Shown piece by piece: positions 1 to 11,876 of a DNA stretch of 64,000 bases. The stretch comes from Mercenaria mercenaria (Eukaryota > Mollusca > Bivalvia > Venerida > Veneridae). The notes under the pieces were generated by a model that was not told the origin of the DNA, made no database searches, and worked only from the letters and a program-made list of their open reading frames with translations. Position 1 is the stretch's first letter, and every line of letters begins with the position of its first letter. The DNA lies in the NCBI RefSeq assembly GCF_021730395.1, contig NC_069362.1, forward strand, positions 40,814,501 through 40,878,500. The letters run 5' to 3'. Made by a program: the position numbers and the translations under genes.

Positions 1-1250
1 GAATTAATAAATTATACGAAATTTATTGATGTATGATTATGATTCCATGAAATTACACATGATAATGAGACAGTTACGTGCCCAGCCCTTCCCAGCCCGT
101 TCAATGCCCCCAGATTTAACAAACTATCTTTCAATTTTCTTGTCGAGCTTACGACCAACCTGACAACACACAGAAAACAAGTTCTAAAGTATTTACCAAA
201 CATAACTTTCATATTGCATTTTGCAATTATTTTTTTGATCCAGATATGATTAAATAGATCTATACATTTTATATTATCAATAGTATGTGAAGAAAACTAA
301 ACTGCATTATAAATATAAATTATAATGGATCTTCTTAAGCGTAAGAATAATATAGACGCTTGATTTGATCACGTGATCGATTCTGAAACCGACACTTGTT
401 TTGATCATGTGACCTATTCTGAAATCCAATAACTAGTTTCAATACGCTCAAAAAAAATGTGTTCATGATTCTGCGTGAAAATAGCAACTACTAAGGAATT
501 GCAACGCCACTGATAAGCCGATAGATTATTGATTTTTTCATCGCCGTGCCTCGACACTGTTGTGACTGTGTATTATGGAGATCCTTTAATCAGTTTGCGG
601 TGATCAGTACCGTTTATCAGTAGGCGAATCTATAAATATGCGGCAACATCCTATAGATCCCTATTCGCAATCTGTTAAAATATCTTTTCTGTGCAGGTGT
701 TATTTCTAAAATATTATTTCAGAAAATACAGTGCTGAAATGAAATACTTTTCGCATGTCTAAGAAAATATTTTCAAGAGATATGCTATTTATAAAAATTA
801 ATACTATATAAAAAATAAAATAAAAAACAGTGTTTTACTTGAAATAGAATAGGTAGAAAAAATTCATTACTTATTCGTCAGTTTGAATTTATGACTTATT
901 TGGTTCGGGGGGTGTGGAGGGGTTGGGGAATTAAGTTGACAGTTTGATTTTTTTTGTAATTATTATCTAATCTAATAATCGTCAGGAGATTTTTTCTCTC
1001 ATTGTTCGAATTCGTAAAATCAACTATGAACAGATTACTTCTGTTTTACACCAACTATTAAGAACATTTTAAAGCTTAAAGGCATATTTATGTACTTGGT
1101 CGGACCGTCCTTATTCGTGATATTATATTATGTATAAAATTTTATATTTTGATCTCGAAATCAGCTGTAAATCGTTAATCAAAATGTCTTGTCCACAGAA
1201 GTTGCATAAAAATGAATTGAATTTCAGATAGTTACTAAAATTTAATACAC
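1..1250. other. No gene recognised
   Basis: AT-rich; the only open frame (minus, 12-212) has no recognisable similarity or exon context. Nothing supported. Confidence 0.6.
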
Positions 1251-1964
1251 AATTGCACGGTGCATATCCATATCGGCGGACTCTTTGCGAAATATGCTTT
1301 ATCGGCGGTTTCTTGCGTCGGCACCGGCTATTCTTTGCTATAAACAGGTTGGCAGTTATAAAAAGTCAGATAAACACACCAAATTAATTAAGCTATAATG
1401 TTTCCAGATAGTCATTAGCCTAGAAGCCTAGAGCCTCTCTGTACGTAATGCAGAGAGCCTGCCTGTGCATCAAAAAAACAAAAAACAAAACAAAACAAAA
1501 CTGGTATGCAGAGAGACCGCCGGTGCCACGACAAAACCGAAAGTAATTCCATTCACATTTCGGCCTATTTATCTTTATTATTTGGAAGAATATTGATAAA
1601 TGAATACAAGTAGTGCGCTTGGTATGTATGATATCAAAGCAAAAACTGGTTAAAGACTGTGGAAAAAGTCGGGCTAGTGTTCCATGTCAGTACACCATCA
1701 ACAAATTTCATCGAGTTGCGAGCAAAATCGCTGATAATTAAAAAGTAAACACTATAAAACATAGAAAAGACAATCTTATGTTCCGTGCTCTACTTATTTT
1801 TGAGCAGCATACCTATGATCATGGATGGCAGCTCGATTTTTCGCCTCCCATACCAACCTGGGCACTGTTTATAGCAAAAAATAGCCGGTGCCGACGCAAA
1901 GAAACCTACGATATAGCAGATTTCGCAAATAGTGCGTCAATATGGATATGTAAGTTGTGAATTG
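1251..1964. mobile_element. ~714-bp element with ~90-bp inverted ends
   Basis: AATTGCACGGTGCATATCC at the left, and at the right (reverse complement) CAATTCACAACTTACATATCC-like sequence. Further in, TTTGCGAAAT, TCGGCACCGGCTATT and TTTGCTATAAACAG are shared by both arms. AATT at both edges could be a target duplication. No coding frame. Confidence 0.68.
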
Positions 1965-4333
1965 GAGAGAGCATCCTGAATATACATGTCATCTAGGGAA
2001 GGTTTGAATCCATAGAGATGTTGTCAAAAGTTATGGCATCAGAATCTTGCGGGCATGCAGTAATTTCAATAGCAACCACCACTCCACCGCAAATAAGGGG
2101 AGATATTTTTTTACTTTTTCCTGAAATCCGACCTCACTATAGGGCCAATAGAAACGCGCTTATTCTGGAAAAGTACATCATTTTCCAAACTGAACATTTG
2201 CCCGATTCTTTAGTCTAACGATCAGAACATTATGTATATGACGTGTTTAACATATAATGTTCGGGAAATCCTTGAAAAAGGACCGAAGAAAAAATTCATT
2301 CCCAGATTTTTATATTAAAAAACGCCATATACGCTGATCAAACTGGTATTTATCTGCAGGAAAATTATCGTTTAACGTTAAAAGTGCGCTAAATACTGTT
2401 ACAATTGCGCGTACATAAACGTATTTCATCATTTTCAGACCGAGTAATTTTTGCTATGGGAGGTAATCCACCATTACGCGATGATAACTTGCCACAGGTG
2501 CCCGTTATATTTTGGCCTCATTTTCTTGGTAAATATCCCTGCAGATGTACATTTATGTTACCAGTTTAATGTATTTCATCTATCTGAGGGTGCAAATGGT
2601 TTCTGATAGTGATATTCGAAGGCAGAACCACCAGAAATCTTGTTCTTTTTCCACGGGCGTTTCGTATCCTAATTTACTCGAACCTAACTGTATACGCCAG
2701 TTCGGTAGGTTCATTGATATGACGAATCACGGTTTTCATAGTGTTTAATGTATTTCTTATATTATGATATTGATAGTTTGAAATACAGGTGTATATTAAA
2801 TAACCTAAAACTGAAACAGACAATGTTATTTTGATCAACAAACATAACAAACAATATGAATAATAATATCATCATATATCATGTATGTTTTAAAGAAAAC
2901 AGTTACGAGGTAGATCTATAAAAATATTTTTACAGGTGTTTGTGTGTTAACTAATGACGACTCCTTATTAAAATGATGTTTATTTGTAACAAAAAACATT
3001 CCTGACTTTTTTAATTGATAAGTATTGTACACATTAGAAAACATAGCCTAGATTTTTCAATGTCAGTTCAAGGAAATCCTGTTCCTTTAAACTTTCACAT
3101 ATTGGAATATTTTGACTTTCTTTCCAAACTTGCATAAAGTGTTACAAAGCTTGCCTGTTTCTGTTAGACTGTCAAGAACACATGATGTCAGGACATAGGG
3201 TGCAAACAGAAGTATTGAAGAAATTGAAATACATTGTATAGCTTTATCTTTTTCATTTTATCAAACCTGGCAATGAAAGGTTTTTGTTTGTCGATGAACA
3301 ACTGCTATTGAACAAGACTAGATTTTTTATCTTTACCTTTTGAACAAAATATAGAAGTGTATTGAACACAAAGTTAATAAATTTTATTGTTGTGCACTGT
3401 TAAAGTTGTGACCACTCCATTTCTTGCCACACACAAGTGCATAACATATTGCCTGCATGTACTTCCCTGACATGAATGGGTTACATCAAGTCTTGTAACT
3501 GCAAAGCATTGCCCCCATCAGTCCTCTCAGTACTTTGATTCTCCCTGTGACATATATACATGTAATTCTACCCTTTATCTTCATAATTCTTCATCATACC
3601 AAATTGTTTTGTTTTGATATTCAAATACATTTCTTCCACTATATAAGTCTACTTTTATTTCATAAAGGTATCACTTATAAATACACATGCAAGAAGTATT
3701 TTTTTTTTTAATTTTCATAATATTACTTTAAAATTATTACTGTTCTACGGGTTTTATTTTTCATAATATTACTTTAAAATTATTACTGTTTTATTAAGTG
3801 TACTATTGACTGGATCAAGAGAATTAGCAATAATAATGATTACAATAATAAGAAAATGTAGTTACTGTTATTAGCCTATAGAATAAGACATTAACCAATT
3901 TTGTTACTCTCGACCAGATCGTATTGACAGTATGGCATGAATTCCCATGAGTATCATTTATTTTATAGGGAACTGTTCACCTTAGGAAACTTTCGAGAAT
4001 CTGAGAAAATTTTAGGGGCAAGGAAGTTCAGCCCATGTCCTTGAGTGACGATTTATCTATATTTTAAGAGAACTATTTTTATTTTTTATTACTTTCGGTT
4101 TGTACCAGAATTCATTAATTTTGCTTATGTAAATGATGTATTTGACCAATCTGTATAAATATGGAGACAGATTGTGTATTGTCGGACTAAGCTGAAGGGG
4201 ACGCTCTTCCCTAAAGCTGTTCGGTTGTCAATTTATTTATAACATATATAACGCGCTTCTACTACACATCTACAGAATACATGGTCATGCTGAATAAGCA
4301 TAGTTAGAAGTGTGATATTTAAGAAATACTAAA
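1965..4333. other. No gene recognised
   Basis: Small open frames near 2018 and 2545 lack recognisable domains and consistent splice context. Apart from the 34-bp duplication at 3711, I see nothing. Confidence 0.6.
3711..3790. repeat. 34-bp direct duplication
   Basis: ATTTTCATAATATTACTTTA then AAATTATTACTGTT occurs at 3711 and 3757, separated by 12 bp. Confidence 0.92.
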
Positions 4334-4478
4334 TTCCCAAACGTGGTTTATCGTAGAATAACCCGAGTTTTGAGTTCTTATGCGTAAGAATATATCACGA
4401 AGGCCGTAGTCCTGAGTGATATTGTTTCGCATAAGAACGAAAAATTCGGGTTATTCTACGATAAATCACACTTGGGAA
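4334..4478. mobile_element. 145-bp hairpin element
   Basis: TTCCCAAACGTGGTTTATCG then TAGAATAACCCGAG is inverted at 4445-4478, and GTTCTTATGCG is inverted inside. The whole segment is a near-palindrome. Confidence 0.8.
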
Positions 4479-4490
4479 CTTATTATTTCG

Positions 4491-4666
4491 ATTCTAACAC
4501 GACGTACTAGTACCAACAGTGTTAGAAAAAATGGTAACTACTTCTTACGACCGTGCTACGCACCTGGATCGGATGACGTCATTGCACGCGAGTGGTTTAT
4601 TGCAGAATAACCCGAGATAGATTTTGCTCTAGATGTATGTAGGTTATTTGCTGGTCGTGTTAGAAT
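4491..4666. mobile_element. 176-bp MITE-like element next to the hairpin
   Basis: ATTCTAACACGAC at the left and its exact reverse complement at 4654-4666. It contains GGTTTATTGCAGAATAACCC, which is related to the neighbouring hairpin's arm, so the two share an origin. Confidence 0.62.
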
Positions 4667-4904
4667 TTCATATAATGTTTGCCGTTACCATATTTCATTA
4701 TTAGTTTTTCATTAGACCGAAAGTAAATGAACCAGATAAGAAAACTACCTGTATGTATATGTAGCTACGAATAAAAAAAAAGCACTTTCTACGGGACATA
4801 ATATGAGGCAGTGTTTTTTCATATTGAATTTATTCAACGAGTTGAATAAAATGATAAAATGCGAGGCTCTGCCTGGCATTTTATCCGTTTTATAAATCCA
4901 ATGT

Positions 4905-5045
4905 GGAAAGTCGCAAAATGTAGAATATTCTTTTTATCACACGTTAGCTTGTACGGTTGAAACATGAAACAAAATTGTACTTTCTTTAACTATTATAAAC
5001 AAGTCAATTTGATCAACGTCTCACATACTATAAATGACGTCGACG
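4905..5045. repeat. Dispersed repeat shared with 34375-34515
   Basis: TTCTTTTTATCACACGTTAG, TTGTACTTTCTTTAAC and ATAAACAAGTCAATTTGA occur in the same order in BMS1 intron sequence at 34375-34515. Confidence 0.75.
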
Positions 5046-5072
5046 TCAATGAAGGATATTTGTTGGTTTTGA

Positions 5073-5191
5073 GTGAATATGGAATATATCTCAAGAGAAG
5101 TGAGCAAATTTCAAATATTTTCACGAGCGAGTAGCGCGAGTGAAAATGCGAAAAAGTTTTCACTTCGAGGTGAGATATATTCCATATTCAC
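5073..5191. mobile_element. 119-bp hairpin element with 20-bp perfect inverted ends
   Basis: GTGAATATGGAATATATCTC at the left is exactly inverted at 5172-5191. Inside, TTTTCACGAGCG and CGCGAGTGAAAA continue the palindrome. Confidence 0.85.
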
Positions 5192-5794
5192 GAAAAAAAA
5201 AAAAATTTTTATTTCATGCTTAATTACATTGGGATTTACATTTAACAATAAATTTAAGTCTCAGCGCAGGAAACAGACGCGCTTAAACAGACATGACGCC
5301 AGACGTGTTAAGACGTTAGAAAGACGCACACACATAAGTTCCATCTTTTTTGCTGCATAACGTTATGAAATTCTCATTAAGTAAAATAATTTAAATCGAG
5401 AAATATACTAATAAAAGTACAATTTTAATGTTTTAAGCAAATAATTTAAAATTCATACAAAATGTGCAAGAAGAGCGGCATTCACAGTGAGTGATATGCA
5501 GTGAGTGATATGGATTATATTTCATTGATAAAACAGTCAGTTAGCATAAAATAAATGTAATGTAGAATAAATAAATTTATTCTGTAAGCAAGCCCATTAA
5601 AAAGTGAACATTCGTTGTGAAAGTGCAGAAACAACGATGCTCAAGTCTGAGACACGGTACTGAAAAGTCGAAACATAGAGGATGAAAACATGAAAACTAC
5701 GATGGTGAAACTTTAAAGTTTGTCGTAATTTCGACATCTTAACCTAGAGGTAAATGTACAGAACCTTTCACAATTGGAGTTTCAACTTTTTGTG

Positions 5795-6260
5795 CACCCC
5801 CCCCCCCCCCCCTCACCCCCATGAGTGGTGGGGGCATATAGATTTGCGCTTGTCAGTCCGTCCGTCCGTCCTTCCGAGAATGTTGTGTCGCGCCTAGCTC
5901 CAAAAGAATTGACCTAGAGTCACAAAACTTTACAGGAATGTTGGTCTGCATGTGTAGTTGTACACCTGGTGTTTCGCGTCCGGATTCATTCAGTCTTGTA
6001 GGAGTTATGGCCCCTGACTTTGAAAAAGTTGGTCATTTTAGTGTTGTGTCGCGCCTAGCTCCAAAAGTATTTGACCTAGAGTCACAAAACTTTACAGGAA
6101 TGTTGGTCAGCATGTGTAGTTGTGCACCTGGGGTTTCGCGTCCGGATTCATTCAGACGTGTAGGAGTTATGGCCCTTGACTTAGTAAAAAACTGGTCTTT
6201 TTAATGTTTCGTCGCGCGTAGCTCCGAAAATATTTTAACTACAGTCATTATTTCACTACA
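5795..6260. repeat. Tandem-repeat element (~135-bp unit, 2-3 copies)
   Basis: Starts CATGAGTGGTGGGGGCATAT and GTCCGTCCGTCC, then units containing GTTGTGTCGCGCCTAGCTCC, AAAACTTTACAGGAATGTTGG and GCGTCCGGATTCATTCAG. The open frame across 5938-6204 is simply this repeat read through. Confidence 0.85.
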
Positions 6261-6354
6261 CAAGACCAGACTTCTGTTCCAGACTTACTCAAAACAAAAA
6301 AAGTTCGTGAAACATGTATGTTAAAATGTACTTGACCTAGAATCATAATATTTG

Positions 6355-6460
6355 TTTATTTGTTTTGGTTTTACGGCGCACCAACACAGTATAGGTTATA
6401 TGGCGCCAAACACGATTACAAATTTTGTTTTCACATCTCATTTACATCGAAACCTAGAAT
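6355..6460 (+). repeat. Truncated head of the same SINE-like family
   Basis: GGTTTTACGGCGCACCAACA, CAGTATAGGTTATATGGCGC and CAAACACGATTACAAATTTT match the start of the family; the downstream part is missing. Confidence 0.6.
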
Positions 6461-6868
6461 CATAAAACATTAAAGAATTTTTTTATAGCCTATGAAGTGT
6501 TCTCTTTAGGATTTTACTCAGCTTGGCCAGAATTAGGCCAACTAAGTTAAAAATACACATAAGGTTCTTAAAAGTTTGCGTTGCAAACATCTTAAAAATT
6601 GTTTAACTGAGTCATTAAACCATGTTACAGTGGCAGGAGTGGGGCCACCTGTATCCTATGGACACACATCTAGTTTTAATATAGGGTTTTATATTACGCA
6701 TCCCGACTTTACTTTTCAACGTATCTGATGGAATAAGGTCACAAAATTTAATTTCATTGGAATTAAACACATTGAATAGTTACGATCATTAACAAATTCT
6801 GTGTATTTACCATATATGTACTATATATGTGACAATGTGTAAACATTAAAAAAATAAAATGATTTTTT

Positions 6869-6977
6869 TTCGGCGTTCATGCGAAATGAACGGCAGAATA
6901 TGACCGGCAAATCCATGAATCGCACTATGTTTAATTTGCCGATCCTATTTAGTCGTTCATTTCGCATGAACACCGAA
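6869..6977. mobile_element. 109-bp hairpin element
   Basis: TTCGGCGTTCATGCGAAATG is inverted at 6954-6977 with one difference. An inner pair CCGGCAAAT / ATTTGCCG continues the stem. Confidence 0.82.
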
Positions 6978-7394
6978 ACAAAATAGTTTCATTTCATATA
7001 TTTACATTATATTTCCTTTCCATTTGTAAACTATATAATATTATGAACTGCATATAATTTGTAGCATTTAACATTAAAATCAGCTTCCCGTCCATTCTGT
7101 TCACCAGACTGAACTAACTGCGACGTCATCTAAGGAACGTTCTCCCTGACTATACGCGGACGTCGTCAAATCAACGGTCGGTTATCACTGAACAGCGTCT
7201 TTACTTTCGCGCCTTTTATTTTGCTGTTCATACGTCAAAAGAATAGGGTGAATGTAAATATATTTATGTATTATCTACTACGACTACTATAATACTGAGA
7301 GGAGATTACACGCGGAGGCTCACCCAGTAAATTATTAATGGCTTCTTAAAATTAAAGCCAGGATTTGCGGGATTTGTAACCCTCTCTCTCAAAA

Positions 7395-8045
7395 TAATTA
7401 TTATACCACCACAAAACGAAGTTTGGGGTGTATATAGGAGTGAGCTTGTCAGTCGGTCCGTTGGTTTTCATGGTTTCCGGACGATAACTAATGAAAGTCT
7501 TTAATTTTTGGTACAAGGATGTAACATCAGAAAATACAGCTAGGCCAAGTTCGGCTTTGGGGTCAGTATGTCAAAGGTCAAAGTCACAGTAACTCGGAAT
7601 AGTTAAACGGTTTCCGGATGATAACTTGAAAACGCTTGGGTCTAGGATCATAATTTTTGTACACAGATGTAACCTGAAAAAAATACAGGTCAAGTTCGAC
7701 TTTGGGGTCAGTAGGTCCAAGGTCACAGTGACCCTGAACAGTAAAACAGTTTCAGGATGATAACCTGAGAACGTTTAGGCCTAGGATCATAAAATTTTGT
7801 ACACAGGTGTAACATCACGAAATACAGGTCAAGTTCGACTTTGAGGTCTGTAAGTCAAAGGTCAAGGTCACAGTGACGCGGAACAATTATATGGTTTCTG
7901 GTTGATAACTATTCTGTCTAGAATCATTTTTGTACACGGATGTAACATGCTAAAATACAAGTCAAGTTCGACTTTAAAGTTAGTAGGTCAAAGGTCAAGG
8001 TCACAATGACACGGAACAGTTAAACAGTTTCCAGATAAACACAAC
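7395..8045. repeat. Tandem-repeat element (~120-bp unit, about five copies)
   Basis: Units contain GGTTTCCGGATGATAACTTG, GATGTAACATCAGAAAATAC, GTCAAGTTCGACTTTGGGGT and AGGTCAAGGTCACAGTGAC. The left edge carries GTTTGGGGTGTATATAGGAG and GTCAGTCGGTCCG. It lies 70 bp downstream of the TRIM-like stop codon. Confidence 0.85.
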
Positions 8046-8116
8046 TGACATAATAACATAGAAAACTCGAAACGTCCCTAATAATATGTGTCTCTTAAGG
8101 AGGAGGAATGTTCTTT

Positions 8117-9473
8117 TTATTCTCTAAGTTCAACAACACTTATCGTGTCACAGTTTCGGCATGTTACAATTATACTATGCTTATTAACATCATAACACAG
8201 ATTGATAGGTTCTTTCAATCCAGCATCTTTGGCCACCAACTCTCCAAGACATTTTCCATCACTGCTGAACATCACGATATTGTTGGAGTGATATCCACAG
8301 AGTAATACGATTCCATCGTCGGATACACAGACACCTCGGGTGTATTTTAGTCCACTACTACGTAGTTCCCTCCTTATCGTACCGTCGTTGTTTAAACAGA
8401 CAGCACCATCACTGTTATCTGTCACGAGAACGCTATCACCACTGGCAGCCAAATGTTGAGTGTATGCTTTAAATATCGGCTTAACATCCCTATTCTTGTC
8501 AATTGACTTAACAAGGTTTCCTGTAGTACTGTACACGTTAACACCATCTCTTCTAGATGTCCACAGCTCTCCCATACAAAATGTAAGTCCAAACTGGCTC
8601 CCATGAACTATATCTACACATCTCGTTTTAGACAAGGTATTACTAACATCTATGAACTGGATGGTGTTGTTGCTCATTTTGACAGCTACTTCGTTCTTAC
8701 TAATGAAACATATGCCCCTTGGACTTGCGGCTAGGTCACAGCTGTCCTTCAGCTTGTAGTTACTGTCTAGCCTCTTAACGTTTCCATTATAATAGTCAGT
8801 CAGCAGGATTGTACCATCCTGATGTTGGCAGACATCAGAAATAAAACATGTAGTTTTGTCAGTTCCCAGTTTGACATTGACCTCTTTCTTCGACTTCATT
8901 TTGTATTGCTTTGGCTTTGATGGTTTTCTATCCTCACTTCCTTCACGCACCTGTCCAAACGCAACTGCCGTCATTACGGAGGTTACTAAATCTGTGTTTT
9001 CTGTAAAACAAATTGATTTTGTTCCATTTGATTCACTGTTGGAATGTAACTTGTTGGCATCGGTTAAATTCATCTTCACCAGCTTCATCTGAATGAACTG
9101 TTGTCCTGCGTCCAAATTATGAACTAATTGCATTTGTTCTAACGTTTTCTCCAAATTTTGTATCATGTTAGTTGATACATTAATATCAAACTCAAGTTCT
9201 TCTTTCGTCTTGGCATATATTTTGTCTACAGAGTCAGAAGTCTCCTTCTTCAGTTTAAGGATATGTTCTATCAGGCTTGTCTTAACGTCTTCCAGCTTGT
9301 CTTGTATGACGTTTCTTTGCTCTTCGAGAGAAACTATATTCTTCTTTTGCTTTACGACCACAGTTTTAATCGTTTCTAGCGCGTTCTTGGTTTCATCTAG
9401 CACTCGATGAATCTCAGTTTGATTAACACACGATTCCAACTTGTCCTCTATTTTGTTAACGTCGTCACATGAT
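8117..9473 (-). CDS. TRIM-like gene, coding exon 2 (coiled coil and propeller)
   Basis: The acceptor TTTTAG precedes ATCATGTGAC; the first base completes R110 and the frame continues S-C-D-D-V-N-K. It runs 451 codons to a TAA. The stop overlaps a poly(A)-signal-like AATAAA (GAATAAAAAG), so a very short 3' UTR is possible. Confidence 0.88.
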
Positions 9474-11876
9474 CTAAAATTAATTCAAAATATATACATC
9501 AACAAGAGCTGTCCGTAACACAGCGCGCTCCACTATTCGGGGATTTGACCATAAAATGAATATATGTCTGAATAAGAGACCTCTACTTTAAAAGGAAGGT
9601 ACATCAAGGGGCATAATTCCATCAAATACACAAATCTGAAAATCTGAGTTATTAGGATTGTTACAACACATGCAAATGATGATGATAAAGATATATTTTA
9701 AGTTTCAAGTCATTATCTTATATGGTACCAAATTTATGTCCAGAAAACAAACTTTGTAAAGAATTTAAGTATAAAAGGGGCATAATTTGGTCAAAAATAC
9801 AAATCAGAGTTATGGGGATTGTTACCACAAATGAAGATGATGTTTGTATACTGGACAATGTTTATGTACATTTACAGTAAGATATAAGCAACAGTAACAA
9901 AGATATGACAGAAAAACAAAGGTTGCCGAAAAACTTTAACCTTAAAAATAACCTAAGTGTAAGACCTTGGTGACCTTGACCTTGGGTATAATGGGCTCAG
10001 CCCCTACACATATTTTGTTTGTATACTGGACAATGTTTATGTAAAGTTACAGTAAGATATAAGCAACAGTAACAAAGATATGACAGAAACACAAAGGTTG
10101 CCGAAAAACTTTAACCTTAAAAATAACCTAAGTATAACGCCCTGGTACCTTGACCTTGGGTATAATGGGTTCAGCCCCTACGCATACTTTGTTTGTATAC
10201 TGGACAATGTTCATGTGAAGTTACAGTAAGATATAAGCAATAGTAACAAAGATATGACAGAAAAACACAGGTTGCCGAAAAACTTTAACCTTAAAAATTA
10301 CCTAAGTATAATACCTTGGTGACCTTGACCTTAGGTATAATGGGCTCAGCCCCTACACATACTTTGTATACTGGACAATATTTATGTGAAGTTACAGTAA
10401 GATATAAGCAACAGTAACAAAGATATGACAGAAAATCAAAGGTTGCCAAAAAACTTTAACCTTAAAAATAACCTAATTATAACAGCTTGGTGACCTTGAC
10501 CTTGGATATAATGGGCTCAGCCGCTACACATACTTTGTTTGTATACTGTACAATGTTTATGTGAAGTTACAGTAAGATATAAGCAATAGTAACAAAGATA
10601 TGACAGAAAAACAAAGGTTGCCGAAAAACTTTAACCTTAAAAATAATCTGAGTGTAACACCTTGGTGACCTTGACCTTAGGTATAATAGGCTCAGCCCCT
10701 AAACATATATTGTTTTTATACTGGACAATGTTTATGTGAAGTTACAGTAAGATACAAGCAATAGTAACAAAGATATGACAGAAAAACAAAGGTTGCCGAA
10801 AACTTTAACCAAGAAGGGTCACGCCGACGCCGACGCCGGGGCGAGTAGTATAGCCCCCCTATTCTCCGAATAGTGGAGCTAAAAATGGATTAGTCCTATC
10901 AAATAAATATGTTTATAGCAAGCAATCAAAAAGCAAAACTACTATTTCATGTAATATATTCAAACACGATGGAAGTTTATATAAAGGCGTAATAATCATT
11001 CCACGCAATCGGTAACTGTTTAGGGCTGTTAAAGCATATGGTGAATTACGGAGAGAAAAAGGCGTCTGACTCTGAATCTTCGTCTCCCTCTCTGCAATAG
11101 CTTGACCCCCATTAGCTGAATTAAGGACTTTGATGGGTTTAAAATTATCTCCCTTATTAAATTATGTCCAAGATAATAAATTGTAAGTAGGTCCCATTAT
11201 TTTGAATCCTCTGCCTTTCATGATCGCATTTTTGCCTATGACATGTCTCACTTATAAGTTATGAGATATCTTGCATGTTTGTTAAATTAAATGTCTGGAA
11301 TGTCAAAATTAGACACTTGAGTCTTTATAGAATATGTAGTTGAAGGCATTTTTAAATCAACTGTCATGATGATCAATAACTTAACTTCATTTACATCATA
11401 TTGTTACAAATAACATAGCGATAACAACAGATTAAAATGAAAATGAGATAACTGGCCAAAGTCTCCCCTTAAACCCAACACAAACCATAGCATTGCTATT
11501 CTGCAAGTATTCGTTTTAACAGACTAAAGTGAAAATAAAGACGTTACCTATGTTCTGTGGCTATACACATAGTACAATACACCATATCATGTGCTTCACA
11601 ATACATCTCAATGTCTCTATCCGGATGATAACGGCATTTTGTCTTGGCAACAAAAGAACTCTGTTTGGCATTATCTTTATCAAGTAGTATATGCGCTCTT
11701 GTAGCTTTGAGCCGACCATGATGCTTTGTGCACATTGCACATAAATATTCTTGACATTCTTGACAATACTTGATGGCCTCTATTCTCTCATTGTCTTCAC
11801 TGCAAGGTGTACAAATTAACTCAAAGTCCGCATCCGAGCCATCTTTTAAAGACGGTAAATCACCTCCTTCAGCCAT
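8117..11876 (-). CDS. RING-less TRIM-like protein (B-box1, B-box2, coiled coil, NHL-like propeller), two coding exons
   Basis: Joining 11876-11548 to 9473-8117 gives about 561 residues. Residues 22-62 form a B-box1-like zinc finger (C22, C25, C38, C41, C46, C49, H62). Residues 81-112 form B-box2 (C81, H84, C93, H96, C101, C104, H109, C112), whose last cysteine lies across the splice. A helical coiled-coil stretch follows (about 125-235), then a Lys/Ser-rich linker, then from about 317 a series of short beta-strand repeats like the six-bladed NHL/TolB propellers of TRIM2/3/71-type proteins. There is no RING domain before B-box1, so E3 activity is doubtful; this RING-less layout is common among expanded bivalve TRIM-like genes. 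The B-boxes and coiled coil suggest a self-associating scaffold, and the propeller suggests protein or RNA binding. No orthologue can be named, so no symbol is given. Confidence 0.87.
9474..11547. repeat. TRIM-gene intron, largely a satellite-bearing element with inverted ends (about 9503-10882)
   Basis: About six tandem units of roughly 173-180 bp lie between 9840 and 10810. Each carries GTTACAGTAAGATA, AACAAAGATATGACAG, GGTTGCCGAAAAACTTTAACC and, in most units, TGACCTTGACCTT. The array is flanked by inverted ends: CTCCACTATTCGGGGA near 9529-9545, and its reverse complement form TCTCCGAATAGTGGAG near 10862-10878. GC-rich CGCCGACGCCGACGCCG precedes the right end. It looks like a non-autonomous element that carries an internal satellite; no transposase frame is seen. 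The rest of the intron (10890-11547) shows nothing recognisable. Confidence 0.75.
11548..11876 (-). CDS. TRIM-like gene, coding exon 1 (both B-boxes)
   Basis: ATG at 11876-11874, residues 1-109 plus two bases of R110. The exon ends in CATAG followed by a GTAACG donor. A good acceptor (TCTACAG) sits one base upstream of the ATG, which implies at least one further 5' non-coding exon. The start is the first Met in frame after that acceptor. Confidence 0.88.

Noticed and set aside
5938-6204. An 88-residue open frame with an internal peptide repeat
   Set aside because: The peptide repeat mirrors the DNA tandem unit of a non-coding element.
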